From the NCBI RefSeq assembly GCF_035627495.1, contig NZ_DASPLO010000043.1:1-64000 (forward strand): a stretch of DNA of 64,000 bases. Direction: 5' to 3'. Each line of letters begins with the position of its first letter. The stretch's first letter is position 1. Position numbers and translations under genes: made by a program. The notes under the pieces are model-generated. The model was not told where the DNA came from. It saw nothing but the letters and a program-made list of their open reading frames with translations, and searched no databases. The stretch is from Methylocaldum sp035627495 (GTDB lineage: Bacteria; Pseudomonadota; Gammaproteobacteria; Methylococcales; Methylococcaceae). Shown piece by piece: positions 37,437 to 47,255 of the stretch.

Positions 37437-38621
37437 TTAAGCCAAGCCCATCTTCAGCCGCTCCATGGCTTTCTGAAGATTGGCCATGCTGGTGGCGATG
37501 GAGAGGCGCACATGGCCCGGAGCGCCGAACGCGGAACCCGGGACCACGGCAACGCCGCCATGCTCGATGAGGTGTTCCGAAAGGCCCAAATCATCGGAAA
37601 TCCCGGGCATGCGATCAATCACGCCCTGCACATTAGGCAGCACATAGAACGTCCCGTCGGTTTCGAGGCAAGATACGCCGGGAATGCCGTTCAGCTCATT
37701 TAGCACATAATCGTGCCGTTCCTTGAAAGCCTTGACCATCTCGCCGATGAAGGACTGGTCGCTGTTCAAGGCGACTTCGGCCGCGACCTGAGAAATGGAC
37801 GTCGGATTGGAGGTGCTTTGCGACTGGATGTTGGTCATCGCCTCGATCAGCTTAGCCGGTCCCGCCGCATAGCCGATACGCCAACCGGTCATCGAATAGG
37901 CTTTGGATACGCCGTTCAAAACCATGGTGCGGTCGTACAGTTCCGGGCATACGTTGAGGATATTGCGGAAGCTGCCGGCTTTCCAGACGATGTGTTCGTA
38001 CATGTCGTCGGTGGCGACAATCACATCGGGATGGTCTTTCAACACCTCGCCCAGGGCTTTGAGTTCCGCCTCATCGTACGCCATGCCGGTCGGGTTGGAC
38101 GGGCTGTTGATGACGAACAACCGGGTTTTCGGCGTCAGCGCCGCTTTGAGTTGGGCGGGCGTGATTTTGAACTTCTGCGACTGCGGGGCGTCGATAATGA
38201 CGGGGACGGCGCCCGCCAGGAGCACCATATCCGGGTAGGAAACCCAGTACGGCGCCGGAATGATGACTTCATCGCCCGGATTCAGAAGCGCTTGCGCCAG
38301 GTTGTAAAAGCTCTGCTTGCCGCCGCAAGATACCAATACTTGCTTAACGTCGTAGTCGAAGCCGTTTTCCCGCTTGAACTTTGCGACCACCGCCTTTTTG
38401 AGGCTAGGCGTGCCGTCGACCGCCGTGTATTTGGTGAAACCGTCCTGAATGGCCTTGATGGCGGCCTGTTTGATATGCTCCGGGGTATCGAAATCCGGCT
38501 CGCCGGCTCCGAGGCCCACGATGTCTTTGCCGGCGGCGCGCATGGCAGCCGCTCTCGCGGTCACGGCCAAGGTAGGAGATGGTTTGATCGACTGTACGCG
38601 GTCGGAAAGTTTGATGTTCAT
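37437..38621 (-). CDS. Class I aspartate-type aminotransferase
   Basis: 394-aa PLP enzyme of the AAT Ib group. GAGEPDFDTPEHIK, INSPSNPTGMAYDEAELKAL, the PLP-lysine motif NGVSKAYSMTGWRIGYAAGP and the C-terminal RLSIATSMANLQKAMERL are all diagnostic. The likely reaction is aspartate plus 2-oxoglutarate transamination; other amino acids are possible. It is divergent from uvrB with 38 bp between the two starts. Confidence 0.93.
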   Translation of the reverse strand: MNIKLSDRVQSIKPSPTLAVTARAAAMRAAGKDIVGLGAGEPDFDTPEHIKQAAIKAIQDGFTKYTAVDGTPSLKKAVVAKFKRENGFDYDVKQVLVSCGGKQSFYNLAQALLNPGDEVIIPAPYWVSYPDMVLLAGAVPVIIDAPQSQKFKITPAQLKAALTPKTRLFVINSPSNPTGMAYDEAELKALGEVLKDHPDVIVATDDMYEHIVWKAGSFRNILNVCPELYDRTMVLNGVSKAYSMTGWRIGYAAGPAKLIEAMTNIQSQSTSNPTSISQVAAEVALNSDQSFIGEMVKAFKERHDYVLNELNGIPGVSCLETDGTFYVLPNVQGVIDRMPGISDDLGLSEHLIEHGGVAVVPGSAFGAPGHVRLSIATSMANLQKAMERLKMGLA

Positions 38622-38659
38622 TGTGTCGAGTTAAAGATTGATCAAATAGGTCAGGCTCA

Positions 38660-40726
<2,067 letters not shown>

Positions 40727-40830
40727 GCGTACTTTTAAAAGCCGCACGAATGCGAAAAAACGCGCTTCGGATTATTCGATCCAAATCATCCTTGCCGGCA
40801 TTACTGTTCGTAACGAAAGTAAAATTACAT

Positions 40831-40961
40831 CGTCACCCCGGCAAGGAAGGGCTGCGGCTAAAGCAACCGTTTGCGATTGGATGCCGGGGTCCAGTTTACA
40901 AGGACGTAGACGCCTCGCCATCCTTGGCCTCTGGATTCCGGCAATTCATGCCGGAATGACG
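40831..40961. repeat. REP-like palindromic element interrupted by a 34-bp hairpin unit
   Basis: The ends CGTCACCCCGGCA and TGCCGGAATGACG are near-perfect inverted repeats. Two hairpins sit inside: a right one (ATTCCGGCA/TGCCGGAAT) and a left one (ACCCCGGCA/TGCCGGGGT). The left loop contains the 34-bp unit 40846-40879 that recurs at 53700-53767. The overall layout is that of common extragenic palindromes of proteobacteria. Confidence 0.7.
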
Positions 40962-41300
40962 GGTAACACTGGCATTTCTTTATGCGCTGTATCTTCCCTC
41001 TCGGCGCATTGAGTGCTGCTTTCGATGGTTAAGTCGGGCGTCTCGATCGAATTCTATTACACCCTGGATGGATACCGCGTCGTGGTACGGTCTCGGACCA
41101 CCAGGTTATTTACGCCAAGACCTACGCCCTGCGTCAGGTTGCGATAAAGGCGTGCAAGCGGCTGGAGAGATCACTGGCCGGCCCTGTGAAAGGCAAAAAC
41201 CACAAGCCGAGTAACTGAGGTTTTTCTACCTGAAGCGATGCTTCGAAGCAAAAACGCCTGAATAATGCCGTTTGCTCAGGACGAGCGGTCATCCGGCAAC
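40962..41300. other. Non-coding stretch with a possible coding remnant
   Basis: No gene could be supported. One plus-strand frame is open from about 41042 to 41218, ending in a basic segment (VKGKNHKPSN) before a stop. It looks like a decayed 3' end, possibly of a transposase, but no family motif was recognised. Confidence 0.3.
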
Positions 41301-41336
41301 AAAAAAAGCCCTATGCTTTCGCGTAGGGCTTTTTTT
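41301..41336. terminator. Strong bidirectional terminator
   Basis: AAAAAAAGCCCTA and TAGGGCTTTTTTT form a perfect 13-bp stem around a ten-base loop, with the U tract built into either strand. It serves the minus-strand aldolase gene ending at 41356. Confidence 0.9.
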
Positions 41337-41355
41337 CGTCGGGAAGGCTGGTGAA

Positions 41356-41994
41356 TCAGCCGTTGCGGACCGCGCGTCCGAATTCCTCGATGGCCTGATC
41401 GGACAAGGGATGATCGCCCATCTCAAGTAGCAAAGGCAGAGGAATGGTGACGTGATGAGCGCCCGCGATCACGGCCTGCACCACTTCACTCGCGGATTTC
41501 AGGCTCGCGACGAGGATCGTGGTCGGCGTGTCGCAGGCATCGACGACCGCGCGCATCTCCGAAACCAGTCCCACGCCATCGCCTTGCAGCCGAGTGCTGC
41601 GATTTACATAGGCGATCGAGTACGTCACGCCCGCCTCGCAGGTGAGATACGTTTGCGCCGCGCTGTAGCTGGCGGTCATGCCGACGTTGATGCCCTCTTT
41701 GGCGAACTTCGCAGCCAATACCAAATTTTCCGTAGTCATCGCGATTTTCAGCGCGATATTGGGTCGCAGGGCCAGAAAGCGCCGTGCTTCCACTTCCCGT
41801 TCGGCCACGGTCGGCGCGGTCAATTGATAAAAAACCGGGCCGGGACAAATGTCGGCCAATTCGGCGATCACATCCTCGGGCTTGCGGTCGGCTTTCGCCA
41901 TCAAGGTCGGATTCGTGGTGATGCCGGCGACAAAGCCGAGCGTCATCGCCTGCCGTGCATCGGCGGCCAAGGCTGAATCTAAAAACAGGGACAT
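41356..41994 (-). CDS. fsa: Fructose-6-phosphate aldolase / transaldolase-family enzyme
   Basis: 212 aa, the length of the short FSA/TalC group rather than the ~320-aa transaldolases. The Schiff-base lysine is K83 in IALKIAMTTENL (K85 in E. coli FSA). The N-terminal LFLDSA carries D6, and GITTNPTL matches the substrate loop. FSA cleaves fructose-6-P to glyceraldehyde-3-P and dihydroxyacetone; some members are true transaldolases. The dihydroxyacetone kinase genes nearby favour FSA activity. The HAD phosphatase gene lies upstream on the same strand, 58 bp away. Confidence 0.85.
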   Translation of the reverse strand: MSLFLDSALAADARQAMTLGFVAGITTNPTLMAKADRKPEDVIAELADICPGPVFYQLTAPTVAEREVEARRFLALRPNIALKIAMTTENLVLAAKFAKEGINVGMTASYSAAQTYLTCEAGVTYSIAYVNRSTRLQGDGVGLVSEMRAVVDACDTPTTILVASLKSASEVVQAVIAGAHHVTIPLPLLLEMGDHPLSDQAIEEFGRAVRNG

Positions 41995-42052
41995 CGTGTT
42001 CTCCGTGAAGGTTGAATCTATCGGTCTTAGCCGGTTCGGCTCTTTTCACGCA

Positions 42053-42844
42053 TTATTGGATCGCCTCGATCACTTCGCGAATGTCTTCCATCACCCAGGT
42101 GGGCGCATAATCGAGATCGGCGAGGTGTGCCCGGGTGGAGATGCCCGAAAGCACCAAAATGCTTCGGATTCCGGCGCGAACGGCCCCAAGGATATCCGTG
42201 TCCAGGCGATCGCCCAGGACGATGGTTTCTTCGGACGGCACTTGCAAACGCTCCATCGCCAGTTGATACATGATGGGCTCGGGCTTGCCGATGATGGTGG
42301 GCACGATGCCGGTGGCAGCTTGCAAAGCGGCTAAAACAGCGCCGTTGCCGTGCGTGAGGCCATGCTCGGTCGGAAGCGAGGTGTCGGGATTGGTACCGAT
42401 AAATTTCGCTCCGGCGCGGAGGTTGAGGGTGGCCGTGGCGAGCTTGTCCCAAGAAAGGGTACGGTCCAGGCCGCAGACCACATAATCGGCGTCTTTTTCG
42501 TAGAGTTCCGCCAGGCGAAAGCCGTTTTCGAGCAGAGCCTGGCACACGCCGTCCTCGCCGATGGGGAACACCTTGGCCCCGGCCTGGGCGTGTTGCTTGA
42601 GATAGAGCGCGGCGGCGAGCCCCGAACCGATCACCTGATCGCGGTCGGCGTTCACCCCCATGCGGGCGAGCTTGGCGACGTACTGCTCCGGCGTATTGCT
42701 GGCGTTGTTGGTCGCCAGCACAAAGCGGATCTGTCGGGCGCGCAGGGTCTCGAAGAATTCCACCAACCCGGGCATTGGGCGTTCGCCCTCCCAGAGCACG
42801 CCATCCATATCGATAATTAAGGCGCGAATATCGTTGAGTGTCAT
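42053..42844 (-). CDS. HAD-superfamily IIA sugar/aryl phosphatase (NagD-like)
   Basis: 263 aa. The HAD nucleophile motif LIIDMDGVLWEGE (DxD), motif II LATNNASNTPEQYVAKL, the lysine of motif III (IIGKPEPIMYQLAMERL) and the VLGDRLDTDILGAVRAG acid motif are intact. The C2B cap between them defines HAD-IIA. Known members remove phosphate from UMP, phosphoglycolate, glycerol-1-P or p-nitrophenyl phosphate; the context suggests a triose or tetrose phosphate. It is divergent from dhaL across a miniature element. Confidence 0.88.
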   Translation of the reverse strand: MTLNDIRALIIDMDGVLWEGERPMPGLVEFFETLRARQIRFVLATNNASNTPEQYVAKLARMGVNADRDQVIGSGLAAALYLKQHAQAGAKVFPIGEDGVCQALLENGFRLAELYEKDADYVVCGLDRTLSWDKLATATLNLRAGAKFIGTNPDTSLPTEHGLTHGNGAVLAALQAATGIVPTIIGKPEPIMYQLAMERLQVPSEETIVLGDRLDTDILGAVRAGIRSILVLSGISTRAHLADLDYAPTWVMEDIREVIEAIQ

Positions 42845-42856
42845 GAGGTCGATTAT

Positions 42857-43133
42857 CCTAGAAACGGCAGTTGGACGCGTCCGAGTGTGCTGCTGGCAGG
42901 CCGGATGGCCAGGCGCGACGACGCGGCGGGGTAGCCTCCCGCAAGGAAGAGTCGTCCTGGCGCTCCCAGGACGACCGTTTGCGATTGGAGGAGCAACGCC
43001 GCCAGGCGGCCTGCCAGCAGCACACTCGGGTGCGTAGCGGCTTCATCCAAACGGTGAAGTGGATAAAAGCTAGGACAGTCAGGATTCATAGGGCTTTTCG
43101 AGTCCATCTAAGCGGTCAACTGCCGTTTCTAGG
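42857..43133. mobile_element. MITE-like element with 17-bp terminal inverted repeats
   Basis: Ends CCTAGAAACGGCAGTTG and CAACTGCCGTTTCTAGG are perfect inverted repeats, flanked on each side by AT. Inside are a perfect 23-bp inverted pair (42881-42903 and 43007-43029) and a 10-bp hairpin (42951-42960/42966-42975) next to GTTTGCGATTGGA. About 277 bp, no coding capacity. The asymmetric position of the 23-bp pair suggests one repeat has inserted into another. It occupies the shared promoter region of the HAD phosphatase and dhaL genes. Confidence 0.65.
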
Positions 43134-43239
43134 ATTAATAGATTGCCGATCGAAGCGCGCCTAAATTACCCTTTGATCGCCGGCTCGTCGATACTTGGCC
43201 GCTTTTCCGAAACCGCAACCAACCCTAAAGAGTATTTCC

Positions 43240-43878
43240 ATGCCAGCAAGCACCTCCGAAATCAAGGCATACATCCAGGCCGCCGCGATCGTCATCCGTG
43301 AACACGCCGAGGAAGTCGCCGCGCTCGACCAGGCCATTGGCGACGGCGATCATGTCGCCAATCTGCAGCGGGGCCTCGCCGCCTTGGACTCCTTGGCGGA
43401 AGAGCTTGGGCAAATGGACTGGCCCGCCGCCTTCCAGAAAATCGGCATGAGCCTCATGAGCAGCGTGGGCGGGGCTTCCGGCTCGCTCTACGGCACGTTT
43501 TTCCTAGCCATGAGCAAGGCTATACGCAACAAGGAAATGAATTTGCCGAATTTGGCCGAAGCCTTCAGCCAAGGCGTCGAAGCGATGAAACAGCGGGGCA
43601 AGGCCGATTTAGGCGAAAAAACCATGCTCGATGTCTTGATCCCGGTGGCAAACGCCTTGCAACAGGCGGCGCAAGAATCTTGGGCATTGCCGCAAGCATT
43701 GGAGAACATCAACCGTGTGGCCGAGGCCGGCTGCGAGTCCACCCGCGACCTGATCGCCACCAAGGGACGGGCGTCCTTTCTGGGCGAGCGCGCCCGCGGC
43801 CATATCGATGCGGGGGCTAGGACCAGTCAGTTGATGATTGGGGCAATCGGAGACGTGGTGGCGAAGAGCTTACAGTAG
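43240..43878 (+). CDS. dhaL: Dihydroxyacetone kinase subunit DhaL
   Basis: 212-aa DAK2 protein binding ADP and two Mg ions. The metal-binding aspartates are D30, D35 and D37 in ALDQAIGDGDHVANLQRG, the same numbering as E. coli DhaL. SSVGGASGSLYGTFFLAMS is the nucleotide-binding helix. In E. coli, DhaL-ADP phosphorylates dihydroxyacetone held on DhaK and is recharged by the PTS protein DhaM. No DhaM is present in the window. ATG 43240 is chosen; the upstream in-frame start at 43195 lacks homology. Confidence 0.93.
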   Translation: MPASTSEIKAYIQAAAIVIREHAEEVAALDQAIGDGDHVANLQRGLAALDSLAEELGQMDWPAAFQKIGMSLMSSVGGASGSLYGTFFLAMSKAIRNKEMNLPNLAEAFSQGVEAMKQRGKADLGEKTMLDVLIPVANALQQAAQESWALPQALENINRVAEAGCESTRDLIATKGRASFLGERARGHIDAGARTSQLMIGAIGDVVAKSLQ

Positions 43879-43922
43879 CCCCCTCCGCGGCTTGTTAGGT
43901 ATGCCGGGAACCTTCTTATAGC

Positions 43923-44183
43923 TTATAGCCACTTGATTTCTACCTCTGCCCCCAGGGATTCGAGCACGTGCCGGATTCCCTCAACGCCCTTGTCAGAAGG
44001 AAGAGTTAAAGATACAAGCTCTCTGGCCATTATGCGGCGAGCCAGACACTTCGCTTCAAGTCGTGGTTGCTGCCCAAACTCCACAAGCCGGGGCACCAAT
44101 TGGCAGCGTGCTTTACCATCCCAATCCGTCCATGATCGGTTTGCATCCCAACTCAATACAGTAATTTTGATGCCGTTTTTCAC
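43923..44183 (-). CDS. Small conserved-type protein, possible L7/L12 C-terminal-like fold
   Basis: 86 aa. The C-terminal half (ARELVSLTLPSDKGVEGIRH, then VLESLGAEVEIKW) resembles the helix-helix-strand end of ribosomal L7/L12-like domains, where it would suit binding or regulating another protein. The N-terminal half has no recognised motif. It lies between dhaL and dhaK, on the strand of dhaK but separated from it by a palindromic repeat. I do not assign a function; it could be a spurious frame. Confidence 0.45.
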   Translation of the reverse strand: MKNGIKITVLSWDANRSWTDWDGKARCQLVPRLVEFGQQPRLEAKCLARRIMARELVSLTLPSDKGVEGIRHVLESLGAEVEIKWL

Positions 44184-44225
44184 AATTAGGACCTAATTCC
44201 ATTCGGCATTCGAGTGAACATTAAT

Positions 44226-44307
44226 TGTAGGGTGGGTTAGCGAAGCGTAACCCACCGATTCGAGGTCGCTCGGTGGGTTACGGCCTCACGGCCTAACCCA
44301 CCCTACA
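44226..44307. repeat. GTAGGGTGGGTTAG palindromic repeat
   Basis: TGTAGGGTGGGTTAG at the left end is the reverse complement of CTAACCCACCCTACA at the right end; each arm contains its own smaller hairpin (GGGTTAGCG/CGTAACCC type). The same family, with G in place of T, occurs at 53577 and 54741. Such repeats are abundant extragenic palindromes in proteobacteria. Confidence 0.7.
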
Positions 44308-44349
44308 AAAATTAATTCCTTATTGAAAGCGATTTGGAATAAAACGTTC

Positions 44350-45339
44350 TCAACACCCCCACCGCAACGCCGCCGTATGCACCGGCGCGTCCCACAGCCT
44401 GATCATCTCGTCGTCCAGCAGCGTCAGAGTGACGGAGCAGCCCGCCATGTCCAGCGACGTGGTGAAATTTCCGACCAGCGAACGAGCAACGGTCACTCCG
44501 CGCTTATCCCAGAATTGGCGGGCCAAGTCATAGACAAGATAAAGCTCCATCAGGGGCGTCGCGCCGAAACCGTTGACATGCAGCAATACCGGTTGGCCTT
44601 TACCGAGTTTCAGCTCGCCGTCGATGGCTTGGGCTAGGTGCTCGACGATTTCCGAAGCGCTGGCCAAAGCCATGCGCTCCCGCCCCTTCTCCCCGTGGAT
44701 GCCCACACCCATTTCCATTTCGCCTTCGCCGATATCGAAGGTAGGTTTGCCCAAAGCCGGGACGGTACAACTGGTCAGCGCCACGCCCATGGAGGCAGTC
44801 GCCCGCACGACCCGTTCGCCTAGAGCCTTGCAACCGGCCAGGTCCATGCCCGCTTCGGCCGCCGCGCCGACGATCTTTTCGACGATGATCGTGCCCGCCA
44901 CCCCACGTCGCCCCATACCCTGGTGTTCGGGGATGGACACATCGTCATGCACCAGCACCGTCTCGTGGGGGCAGTCGAGCATCTCGCCGGCGATCTCGAA
45001 ATTCATCACATCGCCGGCGTAATTCTTGACGATGAACAACACGCCGCCGCCGTTTTCCGTGGCCTGGGCGGCGGCGAGCATCTGGTCCGGCGTGGGCGAA
45101 GTGAACACCTGTCCCGGACAAGCGGCGTCCAGCATTCCGAGGCCGACGAAACCGGTGTGCAAGGGCTCGTGCCCTGAGCCGCCGCCGGAAATCAGCGCCA
45201 CCTTGCCCGGTACACGAGGAGCGGTACGGGCCATATAGCGGGGTTCGGAATTGAAGCGGACGATGTCGGCGTGTGCCAGCGCAAAGCCCCGCTCGCTTTC
45301 CTCCAGTAGGCTGTCAACAGTATTGATGAATTTCTTCAT
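44350..45339 (-). CDS. dhaK: Dihydroxyacetone kinase subunit DhaK
   Basis: 329 aa. The substrate is held covalently on His: here H215 in GVGIHGEKGRER. SGGGSGHEPLHTGF (H57) and KNYAGDVMNFE (D110) complete the active site. It contains only the K domain, not the fused DAK1-DAK2 form, so it must pair with the DhaL encoded at 43240. The two genes are convergent rather than in one operon. ATG 45339 is followed by the typical MKKFIN start. Role: phosphorylation of dihydroxyacetone to DHAP. Confidence 0.94.
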   Translation of the reverse strand: MKKFINTVDSLLEESERGFALAHADIVRFNSEPRYMARTAPRVPGKVALISGGGSGHEPLHTGFVGLGMLDAACPGQVFTSPTPDQMLAAAQATENGGGVLFIVKNYAGDVMNFEIAGEMLDCPHETVLVHDDVSIPEHQGMGRRGVAGTIIVEKIVGAAAEAGMDLAGCKALGERVVRATASMGVALTSCTVPALGKPTFDIGEGEMEMGVGIHGEKGRERMALASASEIVEHLAQAIDGELKLGKGQPVLLHVNGFGATPLMELYLVYDLARQFWDKRGVTVARSLVGNFTTSLDMAGCSVTLTLLDDEMIRLWDAPVHTAALRWGC

Positions 45340-45592
45340 GAGGGTCCTTAATCGTTCGGCGATTCGTTAACCGGAGTGGCACGAACCGCAGGCATAGGTA
45401 AACGTGCCGGAAAGCAAACCATCGCGACCTCTTTCGGTCAAGTTTTGTCCGAACGGATTACACGGGAAACATAGTTTTCCGGGATACGGCTTGGGTGTTT
45501 TCGAGCCGTAATGCGGTCAGATATCATTACCGTAAGCAGGCTTGTATCTGCGCCTTGCAAGAACAAAAACGAAATCTTAGGAGAGACTAAGC

Positions 45593-45838
45593 ATGAAGAA
45601 ATCCGCGATTCTGATCTTGGGAAGCATCGGTTTTTGGCTGGGATCGGCGTCGGTAACCTGGGCTGACGATGATCAAAAGCATCCCGGCTATCATTTCGAG
45701 CCGGTTGTGGTCTATCAAGATGCCCAAATCACGCAGACTAACAACGCCGCCACAACCAAGGCTGACCCTGAATATCCCGCCGTTTACTTCGAACCGAAGG
45801 TCATTTATCAGGACAAGGAACTCATAAAAGCCTACTGA
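45593..45838 (+). CDS. Small exported protein with a duplicated HPxYxFEP-type motif
   Basis: 81 aa. A signal peptide (KSAILILGSIGFWLGSASVTWA) leaves a mature part of about 57 residues made of two copies of one 17-residue motif: HPGYHFEPVVVYQDAQI (30-46) and YPAVYFEPKVIYQDKEL (61-77). The exported protein at 46208 carries a third, more diverged copy. No known fold or ligand is apparent. AGGAGAG lies 10 nt upstream of the ATG. Confidence 0.78.
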   Translation: MKKSAILILGSIGFWLGSASVTWADDDQKHPGYHFEPVVVYQDAQITQTNNAATTKADPEYPAVYFEPKVIYQDKELIKAY

Positions 45839-45879
45839 TCAGGCTTTTTATAGCGTTTTCAGTTCTGATGTACGGTCTA

Positions 45880-46125
45880 AGAAGGAAGCCGCCATTGGCG
45901 GCAACTTAGTTTGGAGCGGGTCTCGCCCCGCGGGCGAGTTTCGCTGCGAACTCCGTCCGTGGAGTTCGCCCTTCGGGCCAGCGTTCCGCTGTCCCAATTC
46001 GCTCCCGGCGAATTGGTCTTTTGCTTGCCCAAAAGAAAGAAACCAAAGGCCGCCCGGATGGCGCGCTGATCCTGTGCGTCACCGCCTGGAGCCGGGGGCG
46101 ATGCTCGGGCGCGCCATAACGGGAC
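45880..46125. repeat. Long conserved extragenic repeat
   Basis: The stretch contains TTCGCCCTTCGGGCCAGC, ATTCGCTCCCGGCGAAT and TTTGCTTGCCCAAAAGAAAG, a combination recognisable as a dispersed non-coding repeat of gammaproteobacteria (from memory of such genomes, not a search). No open frame with protein features was seen. It separates the two motif-bearing exported protein genes. Confidence 0.5.
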
Positions 46126-46207
46126 TATACCGAATCGCCATACATCAGATTTGAAAATGCGCTAGCGACTATCATTATGCTTTCCATCAAAATTTGAAGG
46201 GGTTGAA

Positions 46208-46996
46208 GTGGATATGACGGCGTTCAAACTGATTCCCGCCAGTCTGTTTTCTGTGGTCCTATTGGCGGGTAGTCCTGTAATCCAAGCGACGGACGATGCG
46301 CAGCATCCGGCGTATGATTTCGAATCCTCGGTACTGTCTCAGAACCCAGACCTTTCCTCGCCCCCCAAATCAGGCGCTAAAGCAATCCCGGACAACAATC
46401 CCGACGATTCGGATTCGAAAGGGACTGGCGTTTTTCGCCCTTCTGAAGCAAGCCATGATGCCGGTGAGACGACGACTCGGTTTTCGAAATCGCAGGAAAG
46501 CCACTCCAACCAGGACAACTTTCTCGGCTTCGTGGTGCTATCGCTGATCGCATGGGATTTTGGCCGGCGTTTTGCGAACCGATCGAGAAATGGCGCTTCC
46601 CAAACCGGCGTTCTGCCATTGATATGGCAGCGGGATCGGAGCGGTTCGTTTGCCCCGGATGTCTTAAGCACAGCGGGTTCCGCATTTTTGGATCACCCGG
46701 TCCACGCAAGTCTTTTCGTCATATCCTTTGCCTTTCTGACGTTGGTACACGCACCGCTCTTGATTTCGGTATCGCTGCTCGTATTGCTGGTCTATCTAAC
46801 GATGTTCTTTGGAGCGCGCCTTCCGAAATCCCCCGCCATTACCGCCCTGCCCGAAGAGATCATCCCCGAACCCGCTACAGTAACCGCGCACAACGACAAC
46901 GCAGCCCCAGCCAGCCCGAGTGCTCGACGACGCCAATCCGGCAGCGGAAAAACCGCGGCTCCGAGAAATAGAACCCGAAAGCCCGAGGCGCCTTGA
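46208..46996 (+). CDS. Membrane protein sharing the HPxYxFEP motif with its upstream neighbour
   Basis: 262 aa. A signal-peptide-like N-terminus is followed by HPAYDFESSVLSQNPDL (33-49), aligned with the repeats of the 81-aa protein at 45593. Then come a Ser/Asp-rich linker, a helix (NFLGFVVLSLIAWDFG), a further hydrophobic hairpin (about 170-205) and a basic, disordered tail (SARRRQSGSGKTAAPRNRTR). The start is GTG 46208 or ATG 46214. No named family; the shared motif suggests the two proteins act together or bind the same partner. Confidence 0.7.
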   Translation: MDMTAFKLIPASLFSVVLLAGSPVIQATDDAQHPAYDFESSVLSQNPDLSSPPKSGAKAIPDNNPDDSDSKGTGVFRPSEASHDAGETTTRFSKSQESHSNQDNFLGFVVLSLIAWDFGRRFANRSRNGASQTGVLPLIWQRDRSGSFAPDVLSTAGSAFLDHPVHASLFVISFAFLTLVHAPLLISVSLLVLLVYLTMFFGARLPKSPAITALPEEIIPEPATVTAHNDNAAPASPSARRRQSGSGKTAAPRNRTRKPEAP

Positions 46997-47255
46997 TGAC
47001 GGACTCAGATTCGCCGAATGTCCCTTAAGCCGTCCCGCACGGCTGCGGCGAAGAAAGCCTTCATTTCGGTAAGCCTTTTCTCCTTGGTGGGCTCTCATCT
47101 ATCCGCCGGCTGAAATAAACTCGCAGAGACACCCACTCGCGTCGCATCGCCTTCGGCGCCACCGGTTTTAAACAGGTTCTCATATGTAAAATATATATCG
47201 ATCGTTGGAGTCTATTTCTCCACCGACACGAATCCTTTACGACCGGGGGCACCTT

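Noticed and set aside
40831..40961. Terminator for uvrB
   Set aside because: The hairpins here have no T tract and belong to a dispersed palindromic repeat.
41042..41218. Possible transposase 3' remnant
   Set aside because: Open frame with a basic end but no recognisable transposase motif; listed only as a non-coding stretch.
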